A stretch of DNA of 22,794 nucleotides from a virus, in IMG/VR virus record IMGVR_UViG_3300032308_002155, positions 1 to 22,794 of that record; one strand, written 5' to 3'. The notes under the pieces are model-generated. The model was not told the DNA's origin, made no database searches, and worked only from the letters and a program-made list of their open reading frames with translations. Below are positions 1 through 8,177 of the stretch, piece by piece; position 1 is the stretch's first letter, and the number at the start of each line of letters is the position of its first letter. A program made the translations under genes and the position numbers.

Positions 1-292
1 CTAGATAAACAGAAATAATAATTGCAAATATTTTAATAATTTCATCGAAGATAGTAACAAAAGAACCTGTCAAGGTTGGGGTATAAGCTGTTAAAAACAA
101 AATACCCACGCTTACAAAATAAAAAGCGACAAGCAACCCTATCGCACTAAAAACAATAAAGAATTTTTTAGATGAAAAGAAATTAACACGACTTAAATCT
201 TCACGATACTGTATTGGCGTATTTGGCGGAAACTTTCCGCTCTGAAGAAAGGCCGTTGCGCTCTTAACTATATTTGTTATGTTATTCCACAT
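1..292 (-). CDS. Partial two-helix membrane protein, holin-like (3' end outside window)
   Basis: An open frame starts with ATG at 292 and reads 97 codons without a stop to the window edge, so the C-terminus is missing. The N-terminal ~40 residues are polar (begins MWNNITNIVK). A hydrophobic helix spans about residues 44-70, and a second begins near residue 80 and reaches the edge. The ATG shares one base with the stop of the upstream gene (TAATG), so translation is probably coupled. There is no Shine-Dalgarno site. Two close helices in a small protein directly after a lipoprotein and a coiled-coil membrane protein suggest a holin or other lysis-associated membrane protein. That role is inferred from topology and neighbours only; no family was recognised. 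Confidence 0.6.
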   Translation of the reverse strand, partial: MWNNITNIVKSATAFLQSGKFPPNTPIQYREDLSRVNFFSSKKFFIVFSAIGLLVAFYFVSVGILFLTAYTPTLTGSFVTIFDEIIKIFAIIISVYL

Positions 293-813
293 TATAAAAA
301 GAACCAAACTAATGCACTAAAGAATCCAGCGCCACCAATTGGCACAAGTAAATTATATGGCGGGGGTACGAATCCCATAATTTGTAATCCTAATAAAACG
401 CCCCCAGCAGCAGCTATCAAAGCAGCAATCCATTTCAAACGATGATATCGTTTAATCGCATTTGTATATTTTTCAAGCCATTTTTGCGCCTCGGCCTGTT
501 GGACAACACCCCATTCTTTTAAAGTAGAAATATCTTTATTCAATTTATCAATTTGTATAAATCCGTTTTTTACATTAGCATTCGCTTCATTTAAATTTTG
601 CTTTAACTTTGCGTTTTCATTTTTTGCAATTTTTAATTCTGATTGCAATTCCTTAACAACATTTTTAGCATCTTGTATTGGATTTTTAGATTTTTCAACA
701 AGAACTGGAGTTGGCTTTGGAACGGGCGTGGGTTTTGGTCTTGGTTTCCAAAATTGCCCGAAACTTGTTCCAGATAAAACTAATAATATAATTAATGGTA
801 ATAATTTTTTCAT
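292..813 (-). CDS. Secreted/membrane coiled-coil protein with Pro-rich stalk and C-terminal transmembrane pair
   Basis: Family not recognised. Residues 1-19 form a signal-like hydrophobic segment (MKKLLPLIILLVLSGTSFG) with a possible cleavage site before Q20. A Pro/Lys-rich stretch (residues 22-37, PRPKPTPVPKPTP) follows, then a charged helical region at ~45-120 that looks like a coiled coil, and two hydrophobic segments at about 128-149 and 155-173. The start overlaps the stop of the upstream lipoprotein gene as ATGA. An AAAGGA Shine-Dalgarno lies at 823-828, nine bases from the ATG. The topology, envelope-spanning coil plus membrane anchor next to a small lipoprotein, recalls spanin pairs of Gram-negative phages. 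However, inner spanins normally have one N-terminal anchor and no C-terminal pair, so the lysis role is tentative. Confidence 0.75.
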   Translation of the reverse strand: MKKLLPLIILLVLSGTSFGQFWKPRPKPTPVPKPTPVLVEKSKNPIQDAKNVVKELQSELKIAKNENAKLKQNLNEANANVKNGFIQIDKLNKDISTLKEWGVVQQAEAQKWLEKYTNAIKRYHRLKWIAALIAAAGGVLLGLQIMGFVPPPYNLLVPIGGAGFFSALVWFFL

Positions 814-1085
814 TTAATTGGGTCCTTTACTGTTTTTGATTCTGATTGTTCTATTTGCTCTAACAATTTTTCTAAACGCTCTGCAAGAGTTAAAGCTTTA
901 TCCACTTTTTCACCCACAATGGTATTTGAATCTCCAGCCCTATCCAATTCATCTTTTGTCTTTTCAAGAGATTGAATAACTTCTCCAGTATTAGCAATTG
1001 GAGGTGCGGATTTTTTGTGTTCAGGATTTAAACAAATACATCCAGTTAAAAATACGCTGAATATTAATAAGTATCTCATATACAT
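810..1085 (-). CDS. Small lipoprotein, candidate outer-membrane spanin-like subunit
   Basis: The 91-residue product begins with a short hydrophobic helix ending in a clear lipobox, L13-T14-G15-C16, so it should be lipid-anchored after signal peptidase II cleavage. The mature part has a Pro-Pro linker (PEHKKSAPPI) and then a charged amphipathic helix (residues ~35-85). ATG at 1079 (third residue) is an alternative start that keeps a full lipobox; neither start has a Shine-Dalgarno site. It overlaps the next gene by four bases (ATGA), so the two are probably made together. A tiny lipoprotein beside a coiled-coil membrane protein fits a spanin pair; alternatives are a superinfection-exclusion or generic envelope lipoprotein. 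No sequence family was recognised. Confidence 0.7.
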   Translation of the reverse strand: MYMRYLLIFSVFLTGCICLNPEHKKSAPPIANTGEVIQSLEKTKDELDRAGDSNTIVGEKVDKALTLAERLEKLLEQIEQSESKTVKDPIK

Positions 1086-1093
1086 ATATACAC
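1085..1093 (-). promoter_or_regulatory. GTGTATATA box upstream of the lipoprotein gene (weak variant)
   Basis: On the minus strand the 33-base gap between the lamin-tail gene and the lipoprotein gene contains GTGTATATA. It differs at one position from the GTGTAAATA box found before three other genes in this window. It lies five bases from ATG 1079 but overlaps ATG 1085. The surroundings are very AT-rich, so a chance match is quite possible. Confidence 0.2.
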
Positions 1094-1118
1094 ATATTTT
1101 AAATTATCAAATTTATTT

Positions 1119-3293
1119 TTATAAACATGATCCATATCTATATATTAAAATCAAATCATTATTTGAATTATATAAAGATAAAACATCTCCAACATTATTC
1201 CAAATAGAAGAAGCACTCCATAAAAATTGTCTTGTACCAATAGTTGGTGGAGAAGCAATCGGGTAATCAGAGAATATTTGAACAGTTTCTCCAGGATTTA
1301 GAAACGTACCGTTTGGAAATATAAAAGTTTGAGTTGATGGTAATTCTGGACAAACAGGCGGTTGAGTTCCATCATGACTTACCATTCTCCAGTTAGAAAT
1401 ATTTAATCGTTGGTTAGTTGTATTCATTAAAGAAACAACTTCTGGAGATGTAAATAAATTTAAGTAATTAATTTGTAATGGAACTACTCCTGAATTAGAA
1501 ACTATTTGAATATTATTTACAAAAAATCCATATTGTTGTTGTTCTGATAAATTATTAGCTTTTTGCCCGCCAACATAAATGTGTAATTGTTCTATTGGAT
1601 TACGAATAGGTAATGTAGTACCAAAGAAATAATTAAGTTTATTATATTCTTTTTGTAAAATAAGTACTCCAGTTTGTATTCCCGTATTACCACTTAAAAC
1701 AGCAGAAATTTCTGTTGTAATTGCTTTTGTATATACGTTACCAGTAGTAGTTATAGAAAAATTTGAACCAGTACGTAAAGATAAATTATCACTCATACCC
1801 CCATGTTCAATTCTAAATACACTATCGTTTTGGATACCTGTCATGAATTGTATAGCTCTAAAACCCCCGTTCCAAAAATAATTAGAATCAATAATAATTC
1901 TATTACCTGTAGATAATTTTGTTTTTAGTTTAAAGTAGGCATCAATATAATTGTTTGGATTACCGGTACTTGGGCAGAAAAAGAATGATTTGTCACCAAT
2001 ACTTGCACGACCATTTAAGTTGGAATTTTCTATATTTCTAAATGTTCCCGAGCCGCTTAAGAAAAACCAGTTACCGATATTAGCAAGACCAGAACCATTT
2101 TGCCAAGTTGGATTTGTATATAATCCGCTATATAACCCTCCATATTCTACTCCGGTTCCTATTAAACTCGAACTCGAACTCGAACTTGAAGAGATTGTTG
2201 TTCCAGATACACAAGACAAAGGTATATTAAGTAATTGACCTGGAGCAATACAACTATCAAAGACAACAGTCGGGCTATTACCTGTTTTTATTGTCATAAC
2301 TATATATGTCACTCCAATGTGGCAATTATTATTTACTGATTTACATTCAAGATTTAAGCTTATAGATTGACCAGTTAAAAGAATTGTACTTAAAGGAATA
2401 TTAAATTCAAATTGATCGTCTCTGTCATAAGGAGCTGACCCTAAGTTATTTAAATTTATTTGCCTGTTTGCAGTGATGATATTACCGTCACCAAATATTA
2501 ATCTTGGTAAAAAGTTAGTACGGTCACACACATGACCATTCCAACACTTAGCGTTTAGAATTCCAATTTCTGGGATATTACATCCACGATTATTAAATGT
2601 ATGACGATAGAATGCATAACCACTAATTGTAAGCCCTGTTAAATTTAAACAATTGACTTCTACACTAGAAGAAGAACTAGATCCGGTTTCTATTTGTGTT
2701 AAATACTTACATGAAAAAACTGGACAGCCAACTTGATTAACGCCTTCATATACAATATATTCTTCAGGTAAAGAACATGGGGGTAACGTAACTGGATTAC
2801 AGTCTGGGGTTGAATCAATATGAACTATAACATTAGAAGGTTTATTATCACCAAATTGATATTGATATTTAATTTCATGAGGAACTCCAGTATCAGATCC
2901 ACTTGTCCATCCTTGCTCAAAAGGAGGATATAAAAATGTTGGTTTGGCCCATGTGTGGGTAAATAAATCAATTCCCGCGATTAATCCTTGGGATGGATTT
3001 ATTGGAATATCTAAATTAATTTTTCCAGTTCTTCTATCACCCCATTGTTGAATAATTTTTCCAGTTGGTGACGGATATAGAGCATCTAATCCTCCACTAA
3101 CAAATTGTAAATACCGAGTATCTAATGCGGAAGAATCTGATCTCCAAAAATTAATTCTTGGCCTATCATTGTAATTAGATAACGGGTCAAAATTTAAAGT
3201 AAGAACATTATTAAAATTCCATTCAAGGCTAGCATTAATAATTTGCGTCTTGCCAGCAATAATCCCCGCCTGCGCTGCAAAATTACCAAACAT
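1119..3293 (-). CDS. Modular virion/adhesin-like protein with poly-Ser linkers and C-terminal lamin-tail-like domain
   Basis: The 724-residue protein has three segments separated by serine tracts (205-210, six Ser; 368-376, nine Ser). The first ~200 residues are beta-rich and end in a Cys cluster (C165, C173, C190, C195). The middle segment (211-365) is Cys-containing and beta-rich. The third resembles a beta sandwich (~380-600). Residues ~606-719 fit a lamin tail domain (LTD): PEVVSLMNTTNQRLNISNW, then an NPGETVQIFS strand and GDVLSLYNSNNDLI near the end. LTDs occur in secreted bacterial surface proteins and nuclear lamins as immunoglobulin-like folds. The start overlaps the upstream stop as TAATG. 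Its place at the end of a fibre cluster suggests a virion surface or receptor-binding role; no signal peptide is seen. Function is inferred, while the LTD match is fairly strong by eye. Confidence 0.8.
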   Translation of the reverse strand: MFGNFAAQAGIIAGKTQIINASLEWNFNNVLTLNFDPLSNYNDRPRINFWRSDSSALDTRYLQFVSGGLDALYPSPTGKIIQQWGDRRTGKINLDIPINPSQGLIAGIDLFTHTWAKPTFLYPPFEQGWTSGSDTGVPHEIKYQYQFGDNKPSNVIVHIDSTPDCNPVTLPPCSLPEEYIVYEGVNQVGCPVFSCKYLTQIETGSSSSSSVEVNCLNLTGLTISGYAFYRHTFNNRGCNIPEIGILNAKCWNGHVCDRTNFLPRLIFGDGNIITANRQINLNNLGSAPYDRDDQFEFNIPLSTILLTGQSISLNLECKSVNNNCHIGVTYIVMTIKTGNSPTVVFDSCIAPGQLLNIPLSCVSGTTISSSSSSSSSLIGTGVEYGGLYSGLYTNPTWQNGSGLANIGNWFFLSGSGTFRNIENSNLNGRASIGDKSFFFCPSTGNPNNYIDAYFKLKTKLSTGNRIIIDSNYFWNGGFRAIQFMTGIQNDSVFRIEHGGMSDNLSLRTGSNFSITTTGNVYTKAITTEISAVLSGNTGIQTGVLILQKEYNKLNYFFGTTLPIRNPIEQLHIYVGGQKANNLSEQQQYGFFVNNIQIVSNSGVVPLQINYLNLFTSPEVVSLMNTTNQRLNISNWRMVSHDGTQPPVCPELPSTQTFIFPNGTFLNPGETVQIFSDYPIASPPTIGTRQFLWSASSIWNNVGDVLSLYNSNNDLILIYRYGSCL
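2165..2188 (-). repeat. Hexanucleotide repeat encoding the nine-Ser linker
   Basis: On the plus strand the unit AACTCG occurs three times in a row, followed by the variant AACTTG. Read on the minus strand this gives alternating Ser codons within the nine-Ser tract of the lamin-tail protein. Each unit is six bases, so slippage would change linker length by two residues without a frameshift. Confidence 0.75.
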
Positions 3294-3787
3294 TAGTTTA
3301 TAAGATCTCCATATAATAGGAAATCATTTGTGTTAATAACTTTTAAAATTGATGCAACCGCATATTTACCACCAGTTTTAGTTGCATTAATTTTATTTCT
3401 TAAATTACCAACTGTACCACCACTAAACAAAACAGCGCCATTTCCCATTTGAACAATTGCTACGTTAAAACCATTTTCAAAAACGCCATTTAATGTAGCC
3501 GTAACTTGAGTTGCGGAATCAACATATAAAACTTGTCCATTATGGCCCTGCGTAATCTCAAAATTACCAGAAAATGCCGTGGGATTATCAACATTTGTTG
3601 TTACAACTTTTTCCCATGTATTAGAACCTTGAAATACATATATATTTTTTTCATCGGTAACATAACAAATTAATCCTACGTATTTATTAGTAATATTGTT
3701 CAAGTTATTATATGTACTAACAATCATACGATCATCGATTGGTTTTGTAACAGCTACGGTAAAATCTCCTCCTAATGGTATTGGCAT
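3293..3787 (-). CDS. Small virion-associated protein with fibre-type N-terminal attachment domain
   Basis: The 164-residue product starts with a domain shared with the N-terminus of the 1030-residue fibre protein just upstream: IPL, then P-(I/L)-D-(D/S)-R, LNNI, KY-x-G, an x-Y-x-(T/S)-D segment and a W-(E/T)-x-V end (residues ~3-62 in both). Such N-terminal modules are common in phage structural proteins and probably dock to the tail or baseplate. The remaining ~100 residues are Gly/Val/Asn-rich and beta-like (residues 68-164), resembling the small beta modules of neighbouring fibres. An AAAGGAAA Shine-Dalgarno lies six bases from the ATG and overlaps the upstream stop region. It overlaps the downstream gene as TAATG. 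It may be a short fibre, a head or tail decoration, or an adaptor; the exact role is unknown. Confidence 0.75.
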   Translation of the reverse strand: MPIPLGGDFTVAVTKPIDDRMIVSTYNNLNNITNKYVGLICYVTDEKNIYVFQGSNTWEKVVTTNVDNPTAFSGNFEITQGHNGQVLYVDSATQVTATLNGVFENGFNVAIVQMGNGAVLFSGGTVGNLRNKINATKTGGKYAVASILKVINTNDFLLYGDLIN

Positions 3788-3793
3788 AATATA

Positions 3794-3801
3794 TTTCCTT
3801 T
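3794..3801 (-). promoter_or_regulatory. Shine-Dalgarno AAAGGAAA for the 164-residue gene
   Basis: The minus strand reads AAAGGAAA, then six bases, then ATG at 3787. It is one of the few clear ribosome-binding sites in the window and it overlaps the stop codon of the upstream fibre gene. Confidence 0.6.
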
Positions 3802-6800
3802 ATAAATTAAATTGTAAGTTAAATGATGCATTTATATTCCAGGTTAATTTTGATCTATGAACCCTATATATTAAAGTTTTTGTACCTAGGTTAACCGTAA
3901 CGTTTGGCAATGCTTCAAATTCATTTGTATATTGTTGAAAAGTTACCGTATCAACTATGCTAGTGATAGAACCCCAGTCCTTAATACTATCAGCAGAAAC
4001 CTCTTGACCTGGATAAACTAAATATAGATATTGATTAACTGGATTATTAAAAGTTGCTACTAAATTCGTAGGCCTTACATTTATTGCATAATTATAAAAA
4101 TTAGAATGAGTATTTGGTCCAATAATATTTTGTAACCCTGTAATCTGAGCGCTCGTTAAACTTGTATTCGCTGATAACCCAAAATAATATCTTGGCTCAA
4201 ATCTGATAGCTATGTTACTAGATGCTATATTAGTAGATACCCCGCTTCTTGTTATATAAACTCTCGATAAACAGCTAGAAGTTGTTGTAGCTATAACATT
4301 CGGTGATAATGTTGCTGTTTGAGAAATTGTTTGTATACCATTTACGCTAATTGGATCAATACCACCAACTCTTAACAAACCCCTAAATGCAGCAAGACCA
4401 GTCACGGTATCATCATTTGAAGTAATCGTAGAGTTGAAATTAATACTAGATAAACTATCTATTCCATATGTATATATACTAAACGGATTTAAACCAATTG
4501 TCGTATTTAAGTATGGGAAAAATAAATTTGTCAAAAATCCACTAATTGTAACGCCACCATAATTTGTATCCGCAACTGGAAGTCTTCTTATTGGTCGATT
4601 GCCAAAAAATTCATCTAAGGTTTCTCCTTGTAAAACAATACCTGTATTATTTACTGTTGGTCTAGAAATAAAATTTTTATTACCAGTTATTGTTTGATCT
4701 CCAGTGGTAAAAACCACATTTGTTAAATTTGGAGTTGATTCGCTCGCCTCTCCTTGTAAAAGGATTCCACTACCATTGACTCTGGGCCGACTAAAAAACG
4801 TTACTCCAGTATCTGTAAAATCAATAATTCTTCCTTCAGATCCCCACATCGTCGTTGAAGCAGGCACCCCAGAACCTTTATAAGAAGATCTAAAATAAGG
4901 ACCTTCTAATGCGAACTCCGAAAAATTTTTAAATTCTAATTTGGATAAACGAGCATCGGAATCGGGTATAATAGCTTCACCACTCACAACAATTAATTTA
5001 TCATTAATTGATGGGCGGTCATTACTATATAATTTAGTATTACCACTAATAATGGTATCACCTACAAATTTTGTAGAGCCAATAATTTTTAGAAAACTTT
5101 CTGGAAATACGTTACCAAGTGTAAATTCATTAGGTGTTAGATCTTTATAGACATTTATAGCCCCCTTTTCAAAGAGATTTGATGCAAAACTCGAAGTTAA
5201 CCTAGTACCTAATGCAAAAGTATCTCCTTTTCCATTAATAGAGATACCCTCTCCCAAACGTTTGTACCCCCCAGAAGGTTCGGGTATTTGCTGCTTTATA
5301 AACCAAGAAAAATCTGTGGATTTTTGCAAAATTAGTGCATACCCATCATCTCCTTGATAATTAGGATAATCAGAAGCGCCAACTAAAACAACAGACGCAT
5401 CGTTATTACATTTAACTTGCCTTATCAAAGATCTTGGGTATAATCCAAAAACTTGACTTGTATTCACCCATGTATTATTTTTAGAACCTGTATAAAAATA
5501 CACACATCCCCTACCATCTATTTTATTAGGGTCTGTTATCATTAAGATATTTCCACTGTTATTAATATCTACTCCTACTCCAAATCTAGGATAACCAGCA
5601 AAAAAGTAATCTCCATTCTCAAAAACTCCAGAAAATCTTTGTTGTAAAGCCCAATTTGTTGTTGGCGATCCCACGAATGTACACGCAAAACCTCCAGAAA
5701 TTGTTCGGTCTAAAGACCCTGCCAATATTAAGCTGGCATCATGATTACATGCTAACGAAGCACCAAGACCGCCTATAGGAATATCACCGGTAATAATCTG
5801 TTTTAATCTCCATTCTGTATTTTTTGAACCCGTAAAAATATTAATACGCCCATTACCTGCGAACTCAGACCTAGGACTTCCAACGGCTATTACTTCTGCA
5901 TTATCACTAATGGCAATTGAAGATCCAAATTCTTCATAATTTTCAATTATACCCGTTAAAGTTTGCTTCTTTATCCACCCATTTTGTATAGATCCTGTAT
6001 AAACATGTACCTCTCCAGGTCTATAAACTATACCATTCGATGTTAAAAAATCATTAGGATTTCCAATAACTAATACGCTATTGTCACGGCTCATTTTAAA
6101 AGCTCTACCATATCCAGAAACGGTTGTAACTATTTCTTGTAAAAGTCTCCAAGTATTATTGACTCCAGTTGTAAAAATATAAGTACCACGAGACCAGTTG
6201 TCATTATAATTATTACTTCCATAAGTAATTAATATATTTCCATCGTTATTCAAATATAACTGTTCGCCTATAAATTGACCAGAACTACCACTTCCAGTTA
6301 AAACAGTTCCAAAGAATGTATTGGTCAATGACCAATTACGATTAGTTAAAGATATTTTTTCGAAAGCGTCTATATTTTTATTAAATACGCTATCGTCTAA
6401 AAATGTTTTACTTCCACTTATTAATTGATTGCCGGTTGTGTAAACAATAGTATTAGGCAAAGATGGAATTTCACCTTGTAATAAAACACCAGAAATTCCG
6501 ACTTTTGGTCTTGTAGAAAATGTTTTTTCGCCACCAATCGTTTGATTGCCAATAGTATAAACACCATTCGTTACAGTTGCGGCATTACCATCTATTGATC
6601 CACCAATAATATTCGAAAATGTTTTGGTACCACCAATTGTTTGGTTTCCCGTAGTATAAACAAGAGAGGTTGGTAAAGAAGGAAGATTTGAATTTGTAAT
6701 TACTTCCGTCCATTTGTTAGTTGGCAAATCTTCTAGATAATATAACTTTTTTGTATCCGACGCATACACTTGCATCCCAGAATATTTTGGGTTAATATTA

Positions 6801-6892
6801 TTTAATTGACTAAACTGGGCAATCACAATTCTACTGTCTAAGGGCAGTGGCGCTCCGAGGTCAAAATTTAATGCTAAGGGTATTCCAGCCAT
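3800..6892 (-). CDS. Large tail-fibre-like protein with seven-repeat FG-GAP-type beta-propeller
   Basis: Residues 1-64 form the attachment-type domain shared with the 164-residue protein. TGNQTI-type repeats follow (about 78-97, 111-142, 149-166), most with the fuller pattern TGNQ-x-I-x-G-x-K-x-F and some ending RP-x-V-x-x-(S/T)-G-(V/I)-L-L-Q-G-E. From ~200 to 590 there are seven repeats of ~55 residues, each with an N/S-D-x-(S/A) strand, a V-x-G or similar turn, and an x-V-Y-x-G-S end followed by an aromatic Trp segment. The clearest is FGSSIAISDNAEVIAVGSP. This is FG-GAP/integrin-type propeller architecture. More TGNQ-type units occur at 692-716 and 727-758, then a C-terminal beta domain (~765-1030) related to that of the next protein upstream. 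The likely role is host recognition at the virion surface; receptor unknown. Confidence 0.85.
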   Translation of the reverse strand: MAGIPLALNFDLGAPLPLDSRIVIAQFSQLNNINPKYSGMQVYASDTKKLYYLEDLPTNKWTEVITNSNLPSLPTSLVYTTGNQTIGGTKTFSNIIGGSIDGNAATVTNGVYTIGNQTIGGEKTFSTRPKVGISGVLLQGEIPSLPNTIVYTTGNQLISGSKTFLDDSVFNKNIDAFEKISLTNRNWSLTNTFFGTVLTGSGSSGQFIGEQLYLNNDGNILITYGSNNYNDNWSRGTYIFTTGVNNTWRLLQEIVTTVSGYGRAFKMSRDNSVLVIGNPNDFLTSNGIVYRPGEVHVYTGSIQNGWIKKQTLTGIIENYEEFGSSIAISDNAEVIAVGSPRSEFAGNGRINIFTGSKNTEWRLKQIITGDIPIGGLGASLACNHDASLILAGSLDRTISGGFACTFVGSPTTNWALQQRFSGVFENGDYFFAGYPRFGVGVDINNSGNILMITDPNKIDGRGCVYFYTGSKNNTWVNTSQVFGLYPRSLIRQVKCNNDASVVLVGASDYPNYQGDDGYALILQKSTDFSWFIKQQIPEPSGGYKRLGEGISINGKGDTFALGTRLTSSFASNLFEKGAINVYKDLTPNEFTLGNVFPESFLKIIGSTKFVGDTIISGNTKLYSNDRPSINDKLIVVSGEAIIPDSDARLSKLEFKNFSEFALEGPYFRSSYKGSGVPASTTMWGSEGRIIDFTDTGVTFFSRPRVNGSGILLQGEASESTPNLTNVVFTTGDQTITGNKNFISRPTVNNTGIVLQGETLDEFFGNRPIRRLPVADTNYGGVTISGFLTNLFFPYLNTTIGLNPFSIYTYGIDSLSSINFNSTITSNDDTVTGLAAFRGLLRVGGIDPISVNGIQTISQTATLSPNVIATTTSSCLSRVYITRSGVSTNIASSNIAIRFEPRYYFGLSANTSLTSAQITGLQNIIGPNTHSNFYNYAINVRPTNLVATFNNPVNQYLYLVYPGQEVSADSIKDWGSITSIVDTVTFQQYTNEFEALPNVTVNLGTKTLIYRVHRSKLTWNINASFNLQFNL

Positions 6893-6894
6893 AA

Positions 6895-8175
6895 TTAATT
6901 AAAGTTAAAAGTTAAATCAAAGTTATTTACAGTATTTAGATTCAATGTTTCCCATATAATATAATTTTGAGGGGATCCGTCCTGCAATAAAAAGGTAGAT
7001 TGACGAGAACTCCATCCAGGGAAGTTATTAAAACCTGCTCCATCAATTATACTTACTAAGTTCCAACTTTGTGGAACAACAATATATAATTTTTGGTTAT
7101 TTGCGGAAAAACGTCTTGTTTTATTTGATTTTGATTCGACCTGTTTGATAAACGAATTTTTAATTGAAGATTCTGTAAGATTTGAAATGCCCGAACCGTA
7201 ATACATTGGGGCTTCAAATATTATATTTTGAGTAGATGATATAACAGTTGGCGATCCATTATTATTAATTGATAGTAAAACGCCTATAGTCCCATCGGAA
7301 TTTAAAGATTCTAAAGTTGTGTAATCAAAATTACCAAAAGCAGGATTTGAAATTGTGTTAAAAACTATATTATTTTTAGTAAGACGGAAATTTGAAATAC
7401 TAGTTTCCTGATTTTGATTAATTGTACCTTTATATCTAATATTTTGCAAACTAACGCCTTTTTCTTGCAATGGATATCCATCTAAAGATATCGAAGCCGA
7501 AACAAAAGGAAAGAAATAATTATTCAAAAAAGCTCCTATATCGTCACCGCCAATGAATGATGGTAAACCAGCTCTTGTTACAGTTCTATTTCCACTAAAT
7601 GAAATTTGAGATGCCGAATGTCCGTGTGCGTATGGAATAGGTTTTCCTATAGTTGGAAAACGTATTTTCCACTCGGGTCCTTTATATACAAATTCAACTC
7701 CGTCATTAACTTCTATTAAATTTAAAGTAAAAATATCTACTGGACCGGAATAAGTATTATTTTGAAATAAATTTGTTTTAAAATTTAAAGGTATACTTTG
7801 GTTTACCCCACTAATAGATACTATCGAACATAAAATTCTATCACCCGTTTTAACCCCACCACTTGATGGATTAGGTAATAAAATATTGCATTGAATATTT
7901 GTTTCGAATGTTAAATCAAAAACAGAATTTCTACCAGTATTGATTTGTAAATTATTTGAATTTCCACCAGAGAAGGTGTGATAAAAATATCTTTCGGAAG
8001 AAGATAAATCCTGTGGTAATAAATTAATAATCTCTCCGCTTAGTAAAATACCAGTACCATTAACGGTTGGCCTAGATAAGAAATTCTTAATACCACTAAT
8101 TAACTGATTACCAGTTTTATAAACTAGTGTTTCTAATCCTATATTAGTTGGATAATATTGCGATAATTTTAACAT
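6895..8175 (-). CDS. Tail-fibre-like protein, short paralogue of the propeller fibre
   Basis: The 426-residue protein has a short N-terminus (MLKLSQYYPTNIG), one TGNQLISG...RPTVNGTGILLSGE repeat at ~20-48, a beta module at ~62-172 ending GPEWKI, and a C-terminal domain (~190-426). That domain parallels the end of the 1030-residue neighbour: FLNNYFFPF against FLTNLFFPY, an (I/R)FE-x(2-3)-YYG/YYFG segment, a LYIVVP/LYLVYP strand, and a final FDLTFNFN/FNLQFNL strand. The gene lies two bases from its neighbours on each side and has no evident Shine-Dalgarno site, so translation is probably coupled. It is likely a fibre or spike produced by duplication and divergence; the target is unknown. Confidence 0.8.
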   Translation of the reverse strand: MLKLSQYYPTNIGLETLVYKTGNQLISGIKNFLSRPTVNGTGILLSGEIINLLPQDLSSSERYFYHTFSGGNSNNLQINTGRNSVFDLTFETNIQCNILLPNPSSGGVKTGDRILCSIVSISGVNQSIPLNFKTNLFQNNTYSGPVDIFTLNLIEVNDGVEFVYKGPEWKIRFPTIGKPIPYAHGHSASQISFSGNRTVTRAGLPSFIGGDDIGAFLNNYFFPFVSASISLDGYPLQEKGVSLQNIRYKGTINQNQETSISNFRLTKNNIVFNTISNPAFGNFDYTTLESLNSDGTIGVLLSINNNGSPTVISSTQNIIFEAPMYYGSGISNLTESSIKNSFIKQVESKSNKTRRFSANNQKLYIVVPQSWNLVSIIDGAGFNNFPGWSSRQSTFLLQDGSPQNYIIWETLNLNTVNNFDLTFNFN

Positions 8176-8177
8176 AA

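Noticed and set aside
1015-1266. Plus-strand open frame across the lipoprotein start
   Set aside because: It overlaps two well-supported minus-strand genes and its product looks like low-complexity AT-rich translation.
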